Shown here piece by piece: positions 10,685 to 22,984 of a stretch of 29,951 nt of DNA. Below the pieces are notes generated by a model, which was given only the letters and a program-made list of their open reading frames with translations, had not been told where the DNA came from and did not search any database. The DNA is from Scleroderma bovista. Lineage: Eukaryota; Basidiomycota; Agaricomycetes; Boletales; Sclerodermataceae. How positions within the stretch are numbered: the stretch's first letter is position 1; the number at the start of each line of letters is the position of its first letter. The translations under genes and the position numbers were made by a program. Location: contig JAYMGJ010000789.1 in assembly GCA_037178675.1 (NCBI GenBank), positions 1 through 29,951 of the forward strand. The letters are read 5' to 3'.

Positions 10685-13126
10685 TCAATAACCATGTTCT
10701 TCTTCGTCAATCGGCTGCTTGTCAACAGCCAAACGCTCTACGGCTTTGGCCACCTCCGCATCCCAATCAGTAGTGAGGCACAGGTACAACCCGACCACTG
10801 CAGCGAGTCCAGTGGCAAGTCCAAGACCACTCCATAAACCAAAAAGCTTCAAGTCCATTCTAAACGCCAGCCAAATTCCAACGGGGATTCCAATGGTATA
10901 GTGGGCACTGTCATGGAGAAAGGATGAATATGAGCAGAGGCCTGCGCCCGGTGTACCATGACAACTTACCCGACATTAAGCATGGCACCCAAGACCTACC
11001 GTGATTCCGGTAAAATAAATAAGTGTCTCATGGGTAATGCGACCCTCTCAAAAAAAGACTTGCCTGTTTCCCCTGAGCCCTCAGTACCCCAGCGACTACC
11101 GCTGCAATGTCATCAAATAGGTGCACGAAAGCGATCAGCGGCAGCAGATCCGCAACTTGTTGGACGACCTCTGAATGGAAAAATGGTACCATATCAGACA
11201 TAACCAGTGACATCCTTTATTTAATTACCCAAACATACCAGGATCATTGTTGAATAGGTAGCCCCAAGAATGTCGGAAGATGACAACTGTACAGCTGTGG
11301 AAAGGAAACGTATTGAATGAGTTTCAGCCTGTAACACTTCCGTAATTAGCTAACGTGCTAACCTGAAGAAGGTCGCGATAGCAAGATCAAGTAGAAGAGA
11401 TGCTTCGACGACGACTGCCGCACGCTTGGCGTTCTGCTCGCCCAATAAATTTCCAATCCTAAATTAAGAGCCAGATAAGACGGAGCCCCTTGCGCCCAAG
11501 TCAAACGAAACGCTCACCGAACTGAGGTTGACGCGCCAAGAGCGTTCGGGATTTGGAAGAAAGCATTACAAGTCGGGACGAGAATAGAATGGACTGCTAG
11601 ATATACAGGTCCAAGGCTGGAAGAAAAATCAGAACATATGACAAGAGACGCGGTCCTATACCTACAAACTTGCGGATACTGTACACCCCTATCAGTACAC
11701 ACGTCAGGAACAGAAGAGACAAAACACGCACACCCAATTAACTCCCATGACCACCATGTAGATGCAACTTGTCCTGGAAAATATCAGATGAAACAGATTC
11801 GAACTAGGAGCAGGAACCTTGCTTACCGACACTGCCAGCACTTAGTTTAGCCAAGAGGCCAAGGTGAGTGAACGCCTTGGCTGAAAGTGGGTGCCAAGCG
11901 GTCCTAGGAACAAAATAGATACCGTAGATGACGGATAAAATGGATATCAGGTTATATGAAATCGAAGTAGCGATCGGGGCACCGATGAAGCCCAGGCGGA
12001 TCGACTTGGGTCCCCAGACTGTGCGTCATCACAACTTGAGTCCGTGGGACGATCAACATCAGCTAGATAGACATACCCAGAAGATAGTTCAGGAGCACAT
12101 TGATTGGGGCAACAACAAAGGCGATGCGGGCAGGTACCATGAACAAACCTATAAACACAAAGCATGAGCACTTAATGGGCTTTTTATTTCAATGGCAGCT
12201 TACCCTGTGCTTGGAAGTACCGCCTAGTCATGTGGTCATTAGCGGTTTATGAGCTGTGAAATAGCGTACAGTACCTCGAAATGTAATTGAACGAGTAAGC
12301 AGGCAGTCCCAAGCATACCCATCCCAAATATATACCAGCAAGCCTTGCAACCTCGGGGTCTTGTCTCAACGCCAATAAAATAGACTCGGCGTGTAACCAA
12401 AGAGCAATCACGGGCTATGGAAAATTAAGAAAAATATGATTGGCTATGGATGAACTTACAACTAGAATGATGGAAACCAGAACGGCTGAGTTTGAGATCA
12501 ATCACGTGTCTATTAATTACACTCAGAGCTTACTCATGCGCTGGGTCCAAAGACCAACGAGTTGGGGCTGATCAGAAGTCCACGCAGCAGGGAGCACGGT
12601 ATCCAATGTATTAACCATTCCCTGGATGATACTGAATCCGGTGACGCTGGCAGTCATGAAGGCCAGAGAAGCCGCTGCAAGGGCAATAGTGGAGATGTGC
12701 CCGACAGCGACTACAGAAGTTATGGTCATGCTGTATTCGAAGATGTACGTTCTGCAAGACATTTAGAGGAAGGGAAAAAAGAGAGAGATCCGAACAAATG
12801 ACTGACCCGAAGACAGGCAAGGAATATATGAGCAACGTCTTTACCTCTTCCCAGAAGATGACCCTAAAGCTTTTCCCATCCACATCCTCGATGATGCGAG
12901 GGACTGGGGGAGCGAGCAACGGTGTGGTCTCGGACGTTCGAGTTGGTGCAGCACCTATGCAAGCAACCGGGACCGTAGGGACGAGCCTGCGAGCGTACGG
13001 TTGTTCGCCATCACTGAAGTCATCGTCGGTCGCTGATGCATGCCCTGCCGAGTCGATGTGACTACCCACCGAGTGGGCTATGGCACTGTAGTCCTGAGGG
13101 ACAGACGAAGATGTGCCAAGGGGCAT
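10685..13126 (-). CDS. MATE family multidrug/toxin efflux transporter
   Basis: Cation-coupled antiporter of the MATE superfamily (yeast ERC1-like branch), exporting organic compounds across the plasma or vacuolar membrane. Predicted 544 aa from 14 exons, coding order: 13126-12807, 12751-12534, 12485-12460, 12414-12275, 12223-12204, 12148-12077, 12018-11827, 11773-11734, 11616-11518, 11458-11363, 11294-11239, 11170-11064, 10995-10970, 10907-10685. All phases agree. A polar head of about 90 residues (TSETTPLLAPP) precedes the membrane part. Marks: GHISTIALAAASLAFMTASVTGFS, SAWTS-like AAWTSDQPQLVGLWTQRM, ISRRYFQAQG, NVLLNYLLVWGP, IGAPIATSISYN, WWSWELIG, ASTSVRIGNLLGE, VLRAQGKQ and IGIPVGIWLAF, with the acidic tail DEEEHGY. 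The intron after AQGKQ (10996-11063) uses a GC donor (CAG/GCAAGT). Between WWSWELIG and LGPVYLAV the model seems a few residues shorter than relatives as I remember them. Start: an in-frame TTG lies upstream, but this is the first ATG. Confidence 0.92.
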
Positions 13127-13804
13127 CTGTGGTGTCAAGGTCAGTGGGCAAGGATGGTCTCAGAGGGGTGGCTCGGTTCTTACACAGAACGCGTGCTCGA
13201 CGGGTGAAAACTGTTCTGGCTCTAGGGAAATTTGTCAACTACATATATAGATGCACTTGACTTTGCGGTTGCCCCCTGGGAATGCTGCTAGAACCACAGA
13301 TATGATACATTGTATTCAAACTTACATAAAGTGGGACCTTTCGTGTCATAGTACTAATATTCCAGTGCTTGGAGCCGCTTTAAAACAGCTGTTATCGCAC
13401 CTAGAATTCAATCGTGATATAATGATCTCAAAGATATCGAGATAAAATACTTGCCCCTTGGGAGAAAGGTAAGCGTTTTTCCAGCAAGGGCGGCGGCGAT
13501 GCAGAAGCCGACGGTTCAACCTGGTCCAGTATGTACTTCTTCGGTTGCATCCATGAGGATTTGAACCGACGCTTCAGCTTCAAGGCTCCAAAGGGGCTGT
13601 AGGCCATCGCCCTAATACTGCGGTCTGGATAGCTTGTTTCTGAAGGAGTCTCCACGGGCTTGGGTCCGCCCATCCTGGACTCAGAGTCACTGGACCGTCA
13701 TCGCTAGTTACGTAATGTCTAGTTCATATCAGCGAGCCAAATTGGGATCCGCGACCGTATCATATGGGCGGCCCGCATGCGCCGTGGCCCACCACAGTCA
13801 TACC
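13127..13804. other. MATE upstream region and gene-free spacer
   Basis: Contains the MATE promoter (the start codon lies at 13126, with an in-frame TTG and a possible CCACAG acceptor directly upstream, so a 5' UTR intron is possible). An open minus frame at 13428-13673 (82 codons, basic, with FGALKLKRRFKSSW) has no family I recognise and no flanking exons; I do not call it a gene. Confidence 0.4.
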
Positions 13805-14136
13805 TACTATCACTTACACCGTTGTCGGCACCCCCACCCATTCGGCACTTTGGTTTTTTACCACCCACCGCTCAACTACACACAACATTGACTAGTATAA
13901 AATTTATTTTATACCACTCGGATACTCTGATAGCTTGAAGCATCAATATAGTTGTTGAGATCACAAAAAATGCTGGGTTGAACGGCAGTCACGCTCATTT
14001 GTCACCCAAGTTGTCACAACTGCCGAAGTGGAGTCACAATTCTCACCACGGAATCCGTGTGACAGCAGTGACATATGGTGACATTTCTGTGACTGCCGAA
14101 TGGGTGGGGGTGCCGACAACGGTGTAAGTGATAGTA
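13805..14136. mobile_element. MITE-like element with 41-bp perfect TIRs and TA target duplication
   Basis: The stretch 13807-13847 (starting CTATCACTTACACC) is the exact reverse complement of 14094-14134, and both ends are flanked by TA (13805-13806 and 14135-14136). This is the arrangement of a non-autonomous Tc1/mariner (Stowaway-type) element of about 328 bp. The interior has a perfect inverted 9-bp pair GTATAAAAT / ATTTTATAC (13895-13914) and, in the right half, many copies of GTCAC/GTGAC, including the inverted pair CGGCAGTCAC (13983-13992) and GTGACTGCCG (14089-14098). There is no transposase frame. A TA duplication is short and could arise by chance, but the perfect 41-bp identity is not chance and suggests recent insertion or gene conversion. 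Confidence 0.82.
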
Positions 14137-15053
14137 TGGGGATACGCCGACGACACACAGCGCATCAAACGGTACCACATGGTTTGGTGGAGGCATGTGG
14201 CCCCATGAATGCATCCCACGATGACACCCTACGGAGTCCGAACAAGGCGAGTCACTCGTCGATTTCTTCGTACAAGGGATCCTATGTCGATAAAGGAGAT
14301 ACTGCGATTCCTCCATTGGAACACTCGACGGATGTCAAAGGACCCGCCCGGGGGGCTGACTGTCGTGCGACGATGCTGAGCGCTGCTCAGAGGCCTGCGC
14401 CGAACAGCTTGTCGCACGACATCGTGACGTATTATCCGGCCAGCTCGGGACAGGAAGCGAATGCGACGGCAGCGCTGATAGATTGTTTCAAAAGATTTGG
14501 TCCGCACCACCTATGATAGCATCTGGCACCGAGATTACAGTCACACGAGGCATCGTCACTTGATGATCGAGATAGGGTCGACCTTTTGCGCTTGCTGAGA
14601 GGGAGCCAATGAGAGGGCCAGTGCACACTGTCGAACACCGTAGAATCTCACTCCAGTTGCTTTGTGCAGATGGCCTCTCGTCATGGGAAAGATGCATATG
14701 TAGTAAGAGCAGCCCCTCAGCATACAGCAGCGAGCGGTCGAGTAAAAGGAGAGCACAAGCTGCAAAACAAACAAGCAAGAAAAAGAGACAGATATCTATC
14801 ACTACACATACTACATATAGTTAGCTAGTGAGAAACATGACTGTACAACTGGAACTCGTGAGACGACGGGCAACAGAAGAGCTGAGAGAGAGAGAAAAAA
14901 AAAAGTATGCATGGGGGGGCATCAAAAGAACAACAACGATGACGACGAAAGCAAAATCTACAAACCATGTAGACCAGCACCATGGGGGGATGCAATGACA
15001 CATACCCAACATGGCTAGATGGTATATCTCTATCAACGCGTCTCTCCACCTGC
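14137..15053. other. Spacer downstream of SNF1, no gene assigned
   Basis: Holds the 3' UTR of SNF1 in its right part. Between 14100 and 14516 both strands stay open for over 90 codons (plus 14100-14516, 138 codons, starting inside the TIR; minus 14229-14510). Neither has a known domain, and since each is the shadow of the other I cannot choose a real gene. Polypurine and GAGAGA/AAAAAA runs occur near 14885-14905. Confidence 0.4.
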
Positions 15054-17366
<2,313 letters not shown>

Positions 17367-17700
17367 AACGCAGAGCCGTCGTTATCTCGTGTAGCGTCGT
17401 TGTTGTCGTGAACGATGAGCTCGAGCCGCCTTCTCACAACGTGAATGGAAAAATCGGAGTGGATAACCTTCGACTCCTTTCCATTTTCGTCCGATCGGAG
17501 GGGTGGCGCTGCATTCGACCCCCCTCAACGCGGAAGCGCAGTCAGCCAATCGCATCTCTCCGTTGAGACTCTAGATCACTCCTATCCTCGCTCATCGTAC
17601 TCGTCATAGTTCACTACGCCCGGATCAACTTAGGATTAAGCTACATCCGCCCCTATATAATTACGCCCAGTTTATTCGCAATCATGCACATTTATTTGCG
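17367..17700 (-). promoter_or_regulatory. SNF1 upstream region
   Basis: Region upstream of the SNF1 start codon. It contains a CCAAT sequence at 17546-17550 (plus strand; such boxes work in either orientation) and a TATATAA at 17654-17660. Their roles are inferred from motif only; no transcription start is known. Confidence 0.35.
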
Positions 17701-18961
17701 CCACCGCCACGTCGCGTTCATCTCGCCGCGCTACCGTACCACCCGTGTTGATCTCACCACAGTATTGGAAGCTACTAGTGACAACCCCAGATCTATTGCG
17801 TGGCGCAAAACATTGCGAACTCGCACTCTCAGGGCCTGCTGAAATCACCCCCAGATCCATTGATAGCCCACGTCTTCGAGTTCGTGCAGAATTTCTGCTG
17901 AGCGAAGGAACGGATCAGAATGACATATCAAAGAGGAAGGGAGATGTCAATGAGCGAATGCTATGGTAGGCGACAGGCTCAGTACTAGCTAGATCTTGAA
18001 GCTCAATGGTGGTGAGCAAACGAACACCCTGCGCATCCAAGACTCATTTGATCATCCTTTACACAATAGGACGAACTGTTCGACATCATTGCTAGAGAAT
18101 GTCAAAGTCTATGTGCAACGTCGCGTCGGGACCTCGCCATGGCTTTGGTAGTCCCCATCGTGGCCGCAGTGCTGGGCGATGATGCAGCCAGGTCTATATT
18201 GTGGTGTGAATAGTGGTCCGGTCGAGTCGTGGCTTCATGGGGTTGTTGGCCGGGTTGTCGTTCGTATGTCTGGCTCTGTACTTGTTCATGCTAACTTTGA
18301 GGGAATTCGCAAGTAAGGCTAGGACCGCGATCTGTGGACGCCGTTGAGCCAGTGGTTGTTGTTTGATTCCGTGGTGGTAGTGTTGTTGTCATCGTCTTTG
18401 TTCGAGTCGTCGGAGTGGTGATGGTGGTGGTGAATGTTGTTGTTCGTGCGGTGGTGATCCAGCTGTCGCATCGCGTCATACTGGCAGTACAGTGGTGGTG
18501 GTGGTGGTGGCCGTTGTCATCATTATCATGGCTGACTGCGTAGTGGTGTTGGTGCTCGTGTCAAGACCCCGGTGTTCAACATGATTCATCGCACTTTTTC
18601 GCACGCATCCTCCGTAGACAAGGTGCCCTGCTATCTAGGACGGCGCTATTGTTCTGGTACTACAGTACATCGTTTCGTTTGTCCAAATCACGCAGCCTCG
18701 TCACCAAAAAATCGCGCAGGGGTTACGCAGGGGGTCCTGAGAAGTCGCGCAGGGTGTGCCAAGAAGTTGCGCAGCACCTGTATAGGGGCCGCAAAACTAC
18801 CCGAGAGAGACTGCCACTTGCCTGGCAATCCGTTTGGAAAATTTCTGCTGTTAAGACAGGTGCGTGTCGCTTTGTGTAGGTTTTTGTTGTTGTTTTCGTT
18901 ACAAGCGTTATACAAGTTAGCCCCAACCATACTACGCACCTCTGGCGCCTCAGCAAGTATC
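17701..18961. other. Gene-poor spacer with GTG/GTT-rich low-complexity DNA
   Basis: No gene was recognised. From about 18340 to 18560 the plus strand is rich in GTGGTG, GTTGTT and CGTCG words, with an exact (GTG)n run near 18491-18510. This is the same type of composition, on the opposite strand, as the CAC/GAC-rich tract at 6.2-6.7 kb. The long plus frame that begins at 18572 runs through this spacer into the possible gene starting at 18962, but its first 130 codons look non-coding. Confidence 0.45.
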
Positions 18962-19800
18962 ATGACCACTGAAACCATCTACACACTCTTCCCCGATTCC
19001 AAGTCTGTTCGTGATGGTGGCCATTCAATGGATCGTAGTGTAACAAATTTCTTGAGAGTGGTCCAAAGTCTGCAGCAGGAAATAAGCGTTACAGATTGCA
19101 AAATTTATAACACCTTGCCTCCCTTTTTGGGCCACCGACATGAATTTACAATGGTGGTAGCAAATGTTGATGGTGGGTGTCACTTTCACTGTTTGATAGT
19201 GCCTAATGTTTTTTTTTAAAAGAACTTTCCATCGCATGGGGAACATCAAAACTCACATCGAGAAGTCGACAGTTACCGTCCATCTAGGCTCGTGAGTGCA
19301 AACTTGCATGCTTTTGGGGCTACCACCTTGAATCACGCTACTGATGCTGACAGGATCCAAGACTACTTCGCACATCATTTCGGCATGTCGTCCCTTCCCA
19401 AATACACTTGCCATCTCACTTGGACAGGAGGAGACGCCCCGAAACTACATTGTCTTGCAGAGATCGCCCAGGAGATCTCGAAGATGACGTCTCGCTGAAC
19501 AGGATTAAACCTCATCAGTGCTCACTCTTCTCAAGGTCGCTGCTTGGTGTCATGGCGACTTTATTCCCTGGATATGCAATGGGGCAGCCTGAGTCCGTGG
19601 ATGGGCCTTTGTATGGGCTATTGTATTCGTGGTTTGACTTCCGTAAACGAAATCACGAGGTGTTGGAAGTCACGCAGAATGTTTTGAGAGAACTAAGTGA
19701 GTACCCTATGTTGCTGGTTGGCCAGCAACTAACATAAATGCCAGATTCCCTTCAAATCTCCCATTCGAAGCAAACAGAAAAGCTATTCAATGGCACAGTT
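18962..19800 (+). pseudogene. Unidentified protein gene, probably frame-disrupted
   Basis: I do not recognise the family. A coding-like model runs 18962-19176, 19223-19291, 19354-19498, with good GT...AG sites and agreeing phases, and starts MTTETIYTLFPDS. It contains GGHSMDRSVTNFLRVVQSLQ, LPPFLGHRHEFTMVV, GNIKTHIEKSTVTVHLGS and FAHHFGMSSLPKYTCHLTW, then stops after about 142 aa. A second open segment in another frame overlaps the end and continues (about 19469-19696) with SLNRIKPHQCSLFSR, FPGYAMGQPESVDGPLYG and KRNHEVLEVTQNVLREL, ending at a GTGAGT donor; a possible further exon starts at 19745. The two halves read as one protein broken by a one-base shift near 19470. Alternatively an intron joins them (a TCTTGCAG acceptor lies near 19460). 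Next to P450 and EthD fragments it may belong to a decayed metabolic locus. Confidence 0.45.
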
Positions 19801-19900
19801 TTAGTACATATGGCCATCTGCAAACACTCTTCTTTCATGCGTATCTGAGTCATTTATGTAGTTTCATATTCGGGGGAACAATTGGTGGAGAGCCACCACC

Positions 19901-20240
19901 ATGCCCCAGGCGAAGGCCGCGGGAGAGTCCTTGATCGATGCGAACTTTGGTGACAGTGCTATCATCGAGGTTCAAAGTTGGTACGTGCAAGGCATGTTAT
20001 AATCTCGTCGTGGGAACTGAAATGTTTCCTGGTCAAGGATGAATCATATATTTCCACTTCAATGGGTCGACCTAGTTTCAGATTGGTTGTTGTCTTTCAG
20101 GCCCGATACCATTGGGCTTGCAGGGTTCTCTCATGATTTCGGTTCTCTTGACGGCAAACCGGCCTCTGACGAAAATATTTGATGCCTTTGTATCGTCCTC
20201 TAAGCGCTCCAAGATGAATGCTGATCTCATCCTCGTATAG
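19901..20240 (+). pseudogene. Cytochrome P450 fragment, degraded
   Basis: Plus-strand pieces resemble the mid-part of a fungal cytochrome P450 (before the I helix). An exon from 19901 reads SLIDANFGDSAIIEVQSW to a GTACGT donor at 19981, then WMNH after an acceptor near 20038. From 20105 comes DTIGLAGFSHDFGSLDGK, the typical 'DxIGLAGF' stretch of basidiomycete P450s. The frame then breaks (TGA near 20181) and continues one frame over as KIFDAFVSSSKRSKMNADLIL to a TAG at 20238-20240. No I-helix AGxxT, ExxR or haem-cysteine motif was found downstream, so this is a remnant and not a working enzyme. Identification rests on one strong motif. Confidence 0.55.
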
Positions 20241-20590
20241 TCTCCCTGCTGTCCAATGCACCGCTTCAATCTGCAACTTTTAAAGATGGGATTGATAGGC
20301 TATGCAGTTGGCACCAGTGGTTTCCACCAAGGACCCATTTTGTCTGTCAACTAATAGCCTATATGTTCCATCCGTACCTGTCCATTCCTGCATCGGCCTT
20401 CCAAATGAGGCGCCTACTATATGTTTGTTCATGCTATGGATCCAAAACCAGTCATCATCACTTGTTGGTTCCTATCTCACGACAACAGGGGTATACAGAC
20501 CCAAGCACGTTCACCACCTAGTCCTCAGCAAGTCTACTGTCTCACTCACATCTGTCCATTACCAAATTTCCTCTGCATTAATATCAACTC

Positions 20591-20941
20591 GACCACTTCT
20601 GGCTTAATGAACACCCCAGGCTCTTCAACTCGCTTGACATTGTCAAAGGGAAGATCCTCAAGTATGAGCAGGTGAGCAGTTTTCCGACATGGTTCAGAAA
20701 GACGATATTGACGCCGATCTGTAACAGGCTCATGCTAATGAGATAGTGAGCAAGGCTATGGCAGAGCATGGTCTCGTCATCGCGCCCTTCAACACAATGG
20801 CTACCTTCGAGGCCGCCTCGTTCGAGGGATCTCATCGCTGTCTTCATGAGCGAGGAGTACCGCCGGACTGTCGGCACTGAGTCTGTCAAGTACTTCGAGT
20901 GTGGGGGCCAGATGTTCGCGGCCAATTCGCAACCATCGTGA
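20591..20941 (+). pseudogene. EthD-like (dimeric alpha-beta barrel) protein, frameshifted remnant
   Basis: Two exons resemble the EthD-type ferredoxin-fold proteins common in fungal secondary metabolism. Exon 20591-20671 reads DHFWLNEHPRLFNSLDIVKG and KILKYEQ and ends at GTGAGC. Exon 20728-20941 reads ANEIVSKAMAEHGLVIAPFNTMATFEAASF. The frame then shifts by one base within GAGGGATC (20824-20830, one G too many) and continues DLIAVFMSEEYRRTVG to a TGA at 20939-20941. Upstream of 20591 a stop (TAA) lies in frame and no N-terminal exon with a start could be found. Either the copy is broken or the single shift is an assembly error, but the missing 5' part argues for a pseudogene. Confidence 0.6.
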
Positions 20942-21349
20942 ACAAAAAATGGCGGTGTAACAACAGTCATTGGGTTGTACATGTTACACAAATTATTGTC
21001 AGCTCGGATACTTCAAGAAGGGGACTGCATACCTAGGATAAGTGTCATGAACTAAGGCTTCATGGAGAAGAAACTCACTAGAGCCTGTGAGGAACAAGAG
21101 GACTAAAATGGGGTTGTTAGTAGTATACTAACTAATACAAGATGATGGATCTGTGTTGGTTTGCACTCACACATAGGGACTTCTAATGAAATCTATCAAA
21201 ATTATTGATTACAATGTAACTACTACACAATATTACCAATGATGACTGGGGGATAGACTCCCCCCCCAAACAAGGGGGGTAGGCTTGGCATAAATGTTAC
21301 ACACCTGCTTATAAGAATATGTAATTAGTCATTTGAGACAGCTATTGCT
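20942..21349. other. AT-rich, CpG-free spacer
   Basis: No gene was seen. From 21007 onward there is no CG dinucleotide. A C8/G6 pair at about 21260-21281 (C-run, AAACAA, G-run) could form a hairpin or a poly-purine/poly-pyrimidine structure. Confidence 0.5.
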
Positions 21350-21835
21350 TACCTCACATTCCTACTATGAATCTATGATACCCATAAATTGATCTTTTGC
21401 CAGTACTGCCAAGACTTTTTCTGAGTGCCCCAGTGGATGGAGCCAAAAATGAGTGCAATGAAGGCTGATGCAAGCAAGTAAATAGAATCATACAGAAGAA
21501 GCCTATCCACATGGCAACCTTTGATGTATTTAAAAATAAGCATAATTAAAAATTAAAAAGAATATTTTTTGACAGTGAGTTCAATGCAGAATATTGAGCA
21601 AGAGCTTGATTATATGCAAATTTTGATCTTGCAACAGTGATGGCATACAGAATGGAATCAAGCAAGGGAAAATACTTGTGAGTGATCTTGAGATGGAGAT
21701 GATGCTAATACAAAGTGGAAATAATTCAGATGTTGAGCTTCTGATATGGATAAATGGGATAAACCAGAGGACATCCACTTGCTTCTATATTACAGGCTTG
21801 TGCGAACAGAGAGGCAGATACTCCTCGAAGATGTT
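21350..21835. repeat. Dispersed repeat, copy 1 (CpG-stripped)
   Basis: Diverged direct copy of 22985-23550. Clear shared stretches include CATACAGAAGAAGCCT, AAAATAAGCATAATTAAAA, GAGATGGAGATGATGCTAATAC (copy 2 has a small insertion), GCTTCTATATTACAG and CTTGTGCGAACAGAGA. Most differences are TG or CA here where copy 2 has CG. Limits are approximate because similarity fades at both ends. It is probably a relic of a retroelement (for example an LTR), but no TG...CA ends, primer-binding site or element protein could be fixed. Confidence 0.8.
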
Positions 21836-22984
21836 AGTAGGAGGTGCTTTCTCACGAATATTCAGGGCGACAGAGACAAATTGCAAGCAAGGTGATTGAG
21901 CGGATCGATCCTAAAAGCTATATCGGGTTAGCAAACAACTAAGGAAGTTGAATTAGCACGGTGGCAACAGTGACAAGTCATCGTCATCACCTGAGGACTC
22001 TAGAGACTAGCTCTGACTCATTGTCCTCCGAAACGGACATCCGCTCAACCTCGTCTAATTTGAAGGGACGTCAAGGGATGGTGAAAACTCATGCTCTGGG
22101 AGCTCGTCGAGCCCACCAGGGAAACTTGTTAGACTTGAAGTCAGATTTGTCCAGCCATTTGAGCCAGATGCGTGGATTCCGTAGGCGCCGCAAGTCCAAG
22201 AAGCTGAGACACGGGTCTAAGTAGAAAGCGGATGACGCTGATACCCATATCACCTACAAAGTACGATGGATCAGTCGATTCGGAGGCGTTTCATCATTTC
22301 ATAATGGAGGGAATGACTGGGAATGACCTATGTGAAGGATGGCCATGTCCCTTCAAAGAAACAGGCGTTTATCCTGGCACCACCTAACCGGAAAGGCGCA
22401 TGAGTTCTATCAGTGTCATTGTCTGTCGACAGGGGGCGCCTTACCATTGGAGACTGCCTGAATTCCTCAGGGATCTTAGTGCTTCCAAATCAACGTCCGT
22501 ATCAAACACTGACAGAAGAAAACTAGTAGTGCAATCGTGATACCTGAATGATAAAACCGCCTGCGGCTATCTGTACGAACTAGTGAATGAGCTGTGGCAG
22601 ATTGACAGAATTTGTGGACTTTGGTACGTTCAACTGTCGAACCTATTAAAGTCCACAAGTTCTAGCTTGACCACCGAAAGCACATTCAGCACGATTTGTG
22701 GATGAAAAATTTGGACCTTGAGGCCGGAGGTTTCACCTCTGAAGGTGATCAGCATCCCTGGAGGTGATCGAAACTGCGTGCAGTGAGAGAGACAACGCCA
22801 TCTATAAAACTTGGGGTTGGATTCAAGTAAAGAGTCGTGGTCTTATGTTAGAAAGAAAAATCCGCATTTCAGACTCAGACAACCGCTCCATGTCCTGGAA
22901 TTCCAAGGTAGACACAACAAACACTGGTATGTAGTACAAGTAAAGCTATGATGAATATGTATGTAGTTATGAATGCGTAACAAG
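21836..22984. other. Spacer between the repeat copies, no clear gene
   Basis: The frame 21961-22224 (plus, 87 codons) ends in a basic tail RRRRKSKKLRHGSK, but it has no recognised domain or splice context and is not called. Short direct repeats such as GGAGGT...GGTGATC (about 22728-22768) occur. The stretch may be internal or flanking DNA of the decayed element. Confidence 0.35.

Noticed and set aside
11617..11733. Hidden small exon in the long MATE intron, which could supply a few residues between WWSWELIG and LGPVYLAV
   Set aside because: Every GT/AG combination tried gave a stop or wrong phase.
13540..13580. Possible tRNA T-loop (GGTTCAAATCC on the minus strand)
   Set aside because: The flanking bases do not form a T stem and no anticodon or D arm could be folded nearby.
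14100..14516. 138-codon plus frame beginning inside the right TIR
   Set aside because: The opposite strand is equally open and neither resembles a protein family; the start is part of a transposon end.
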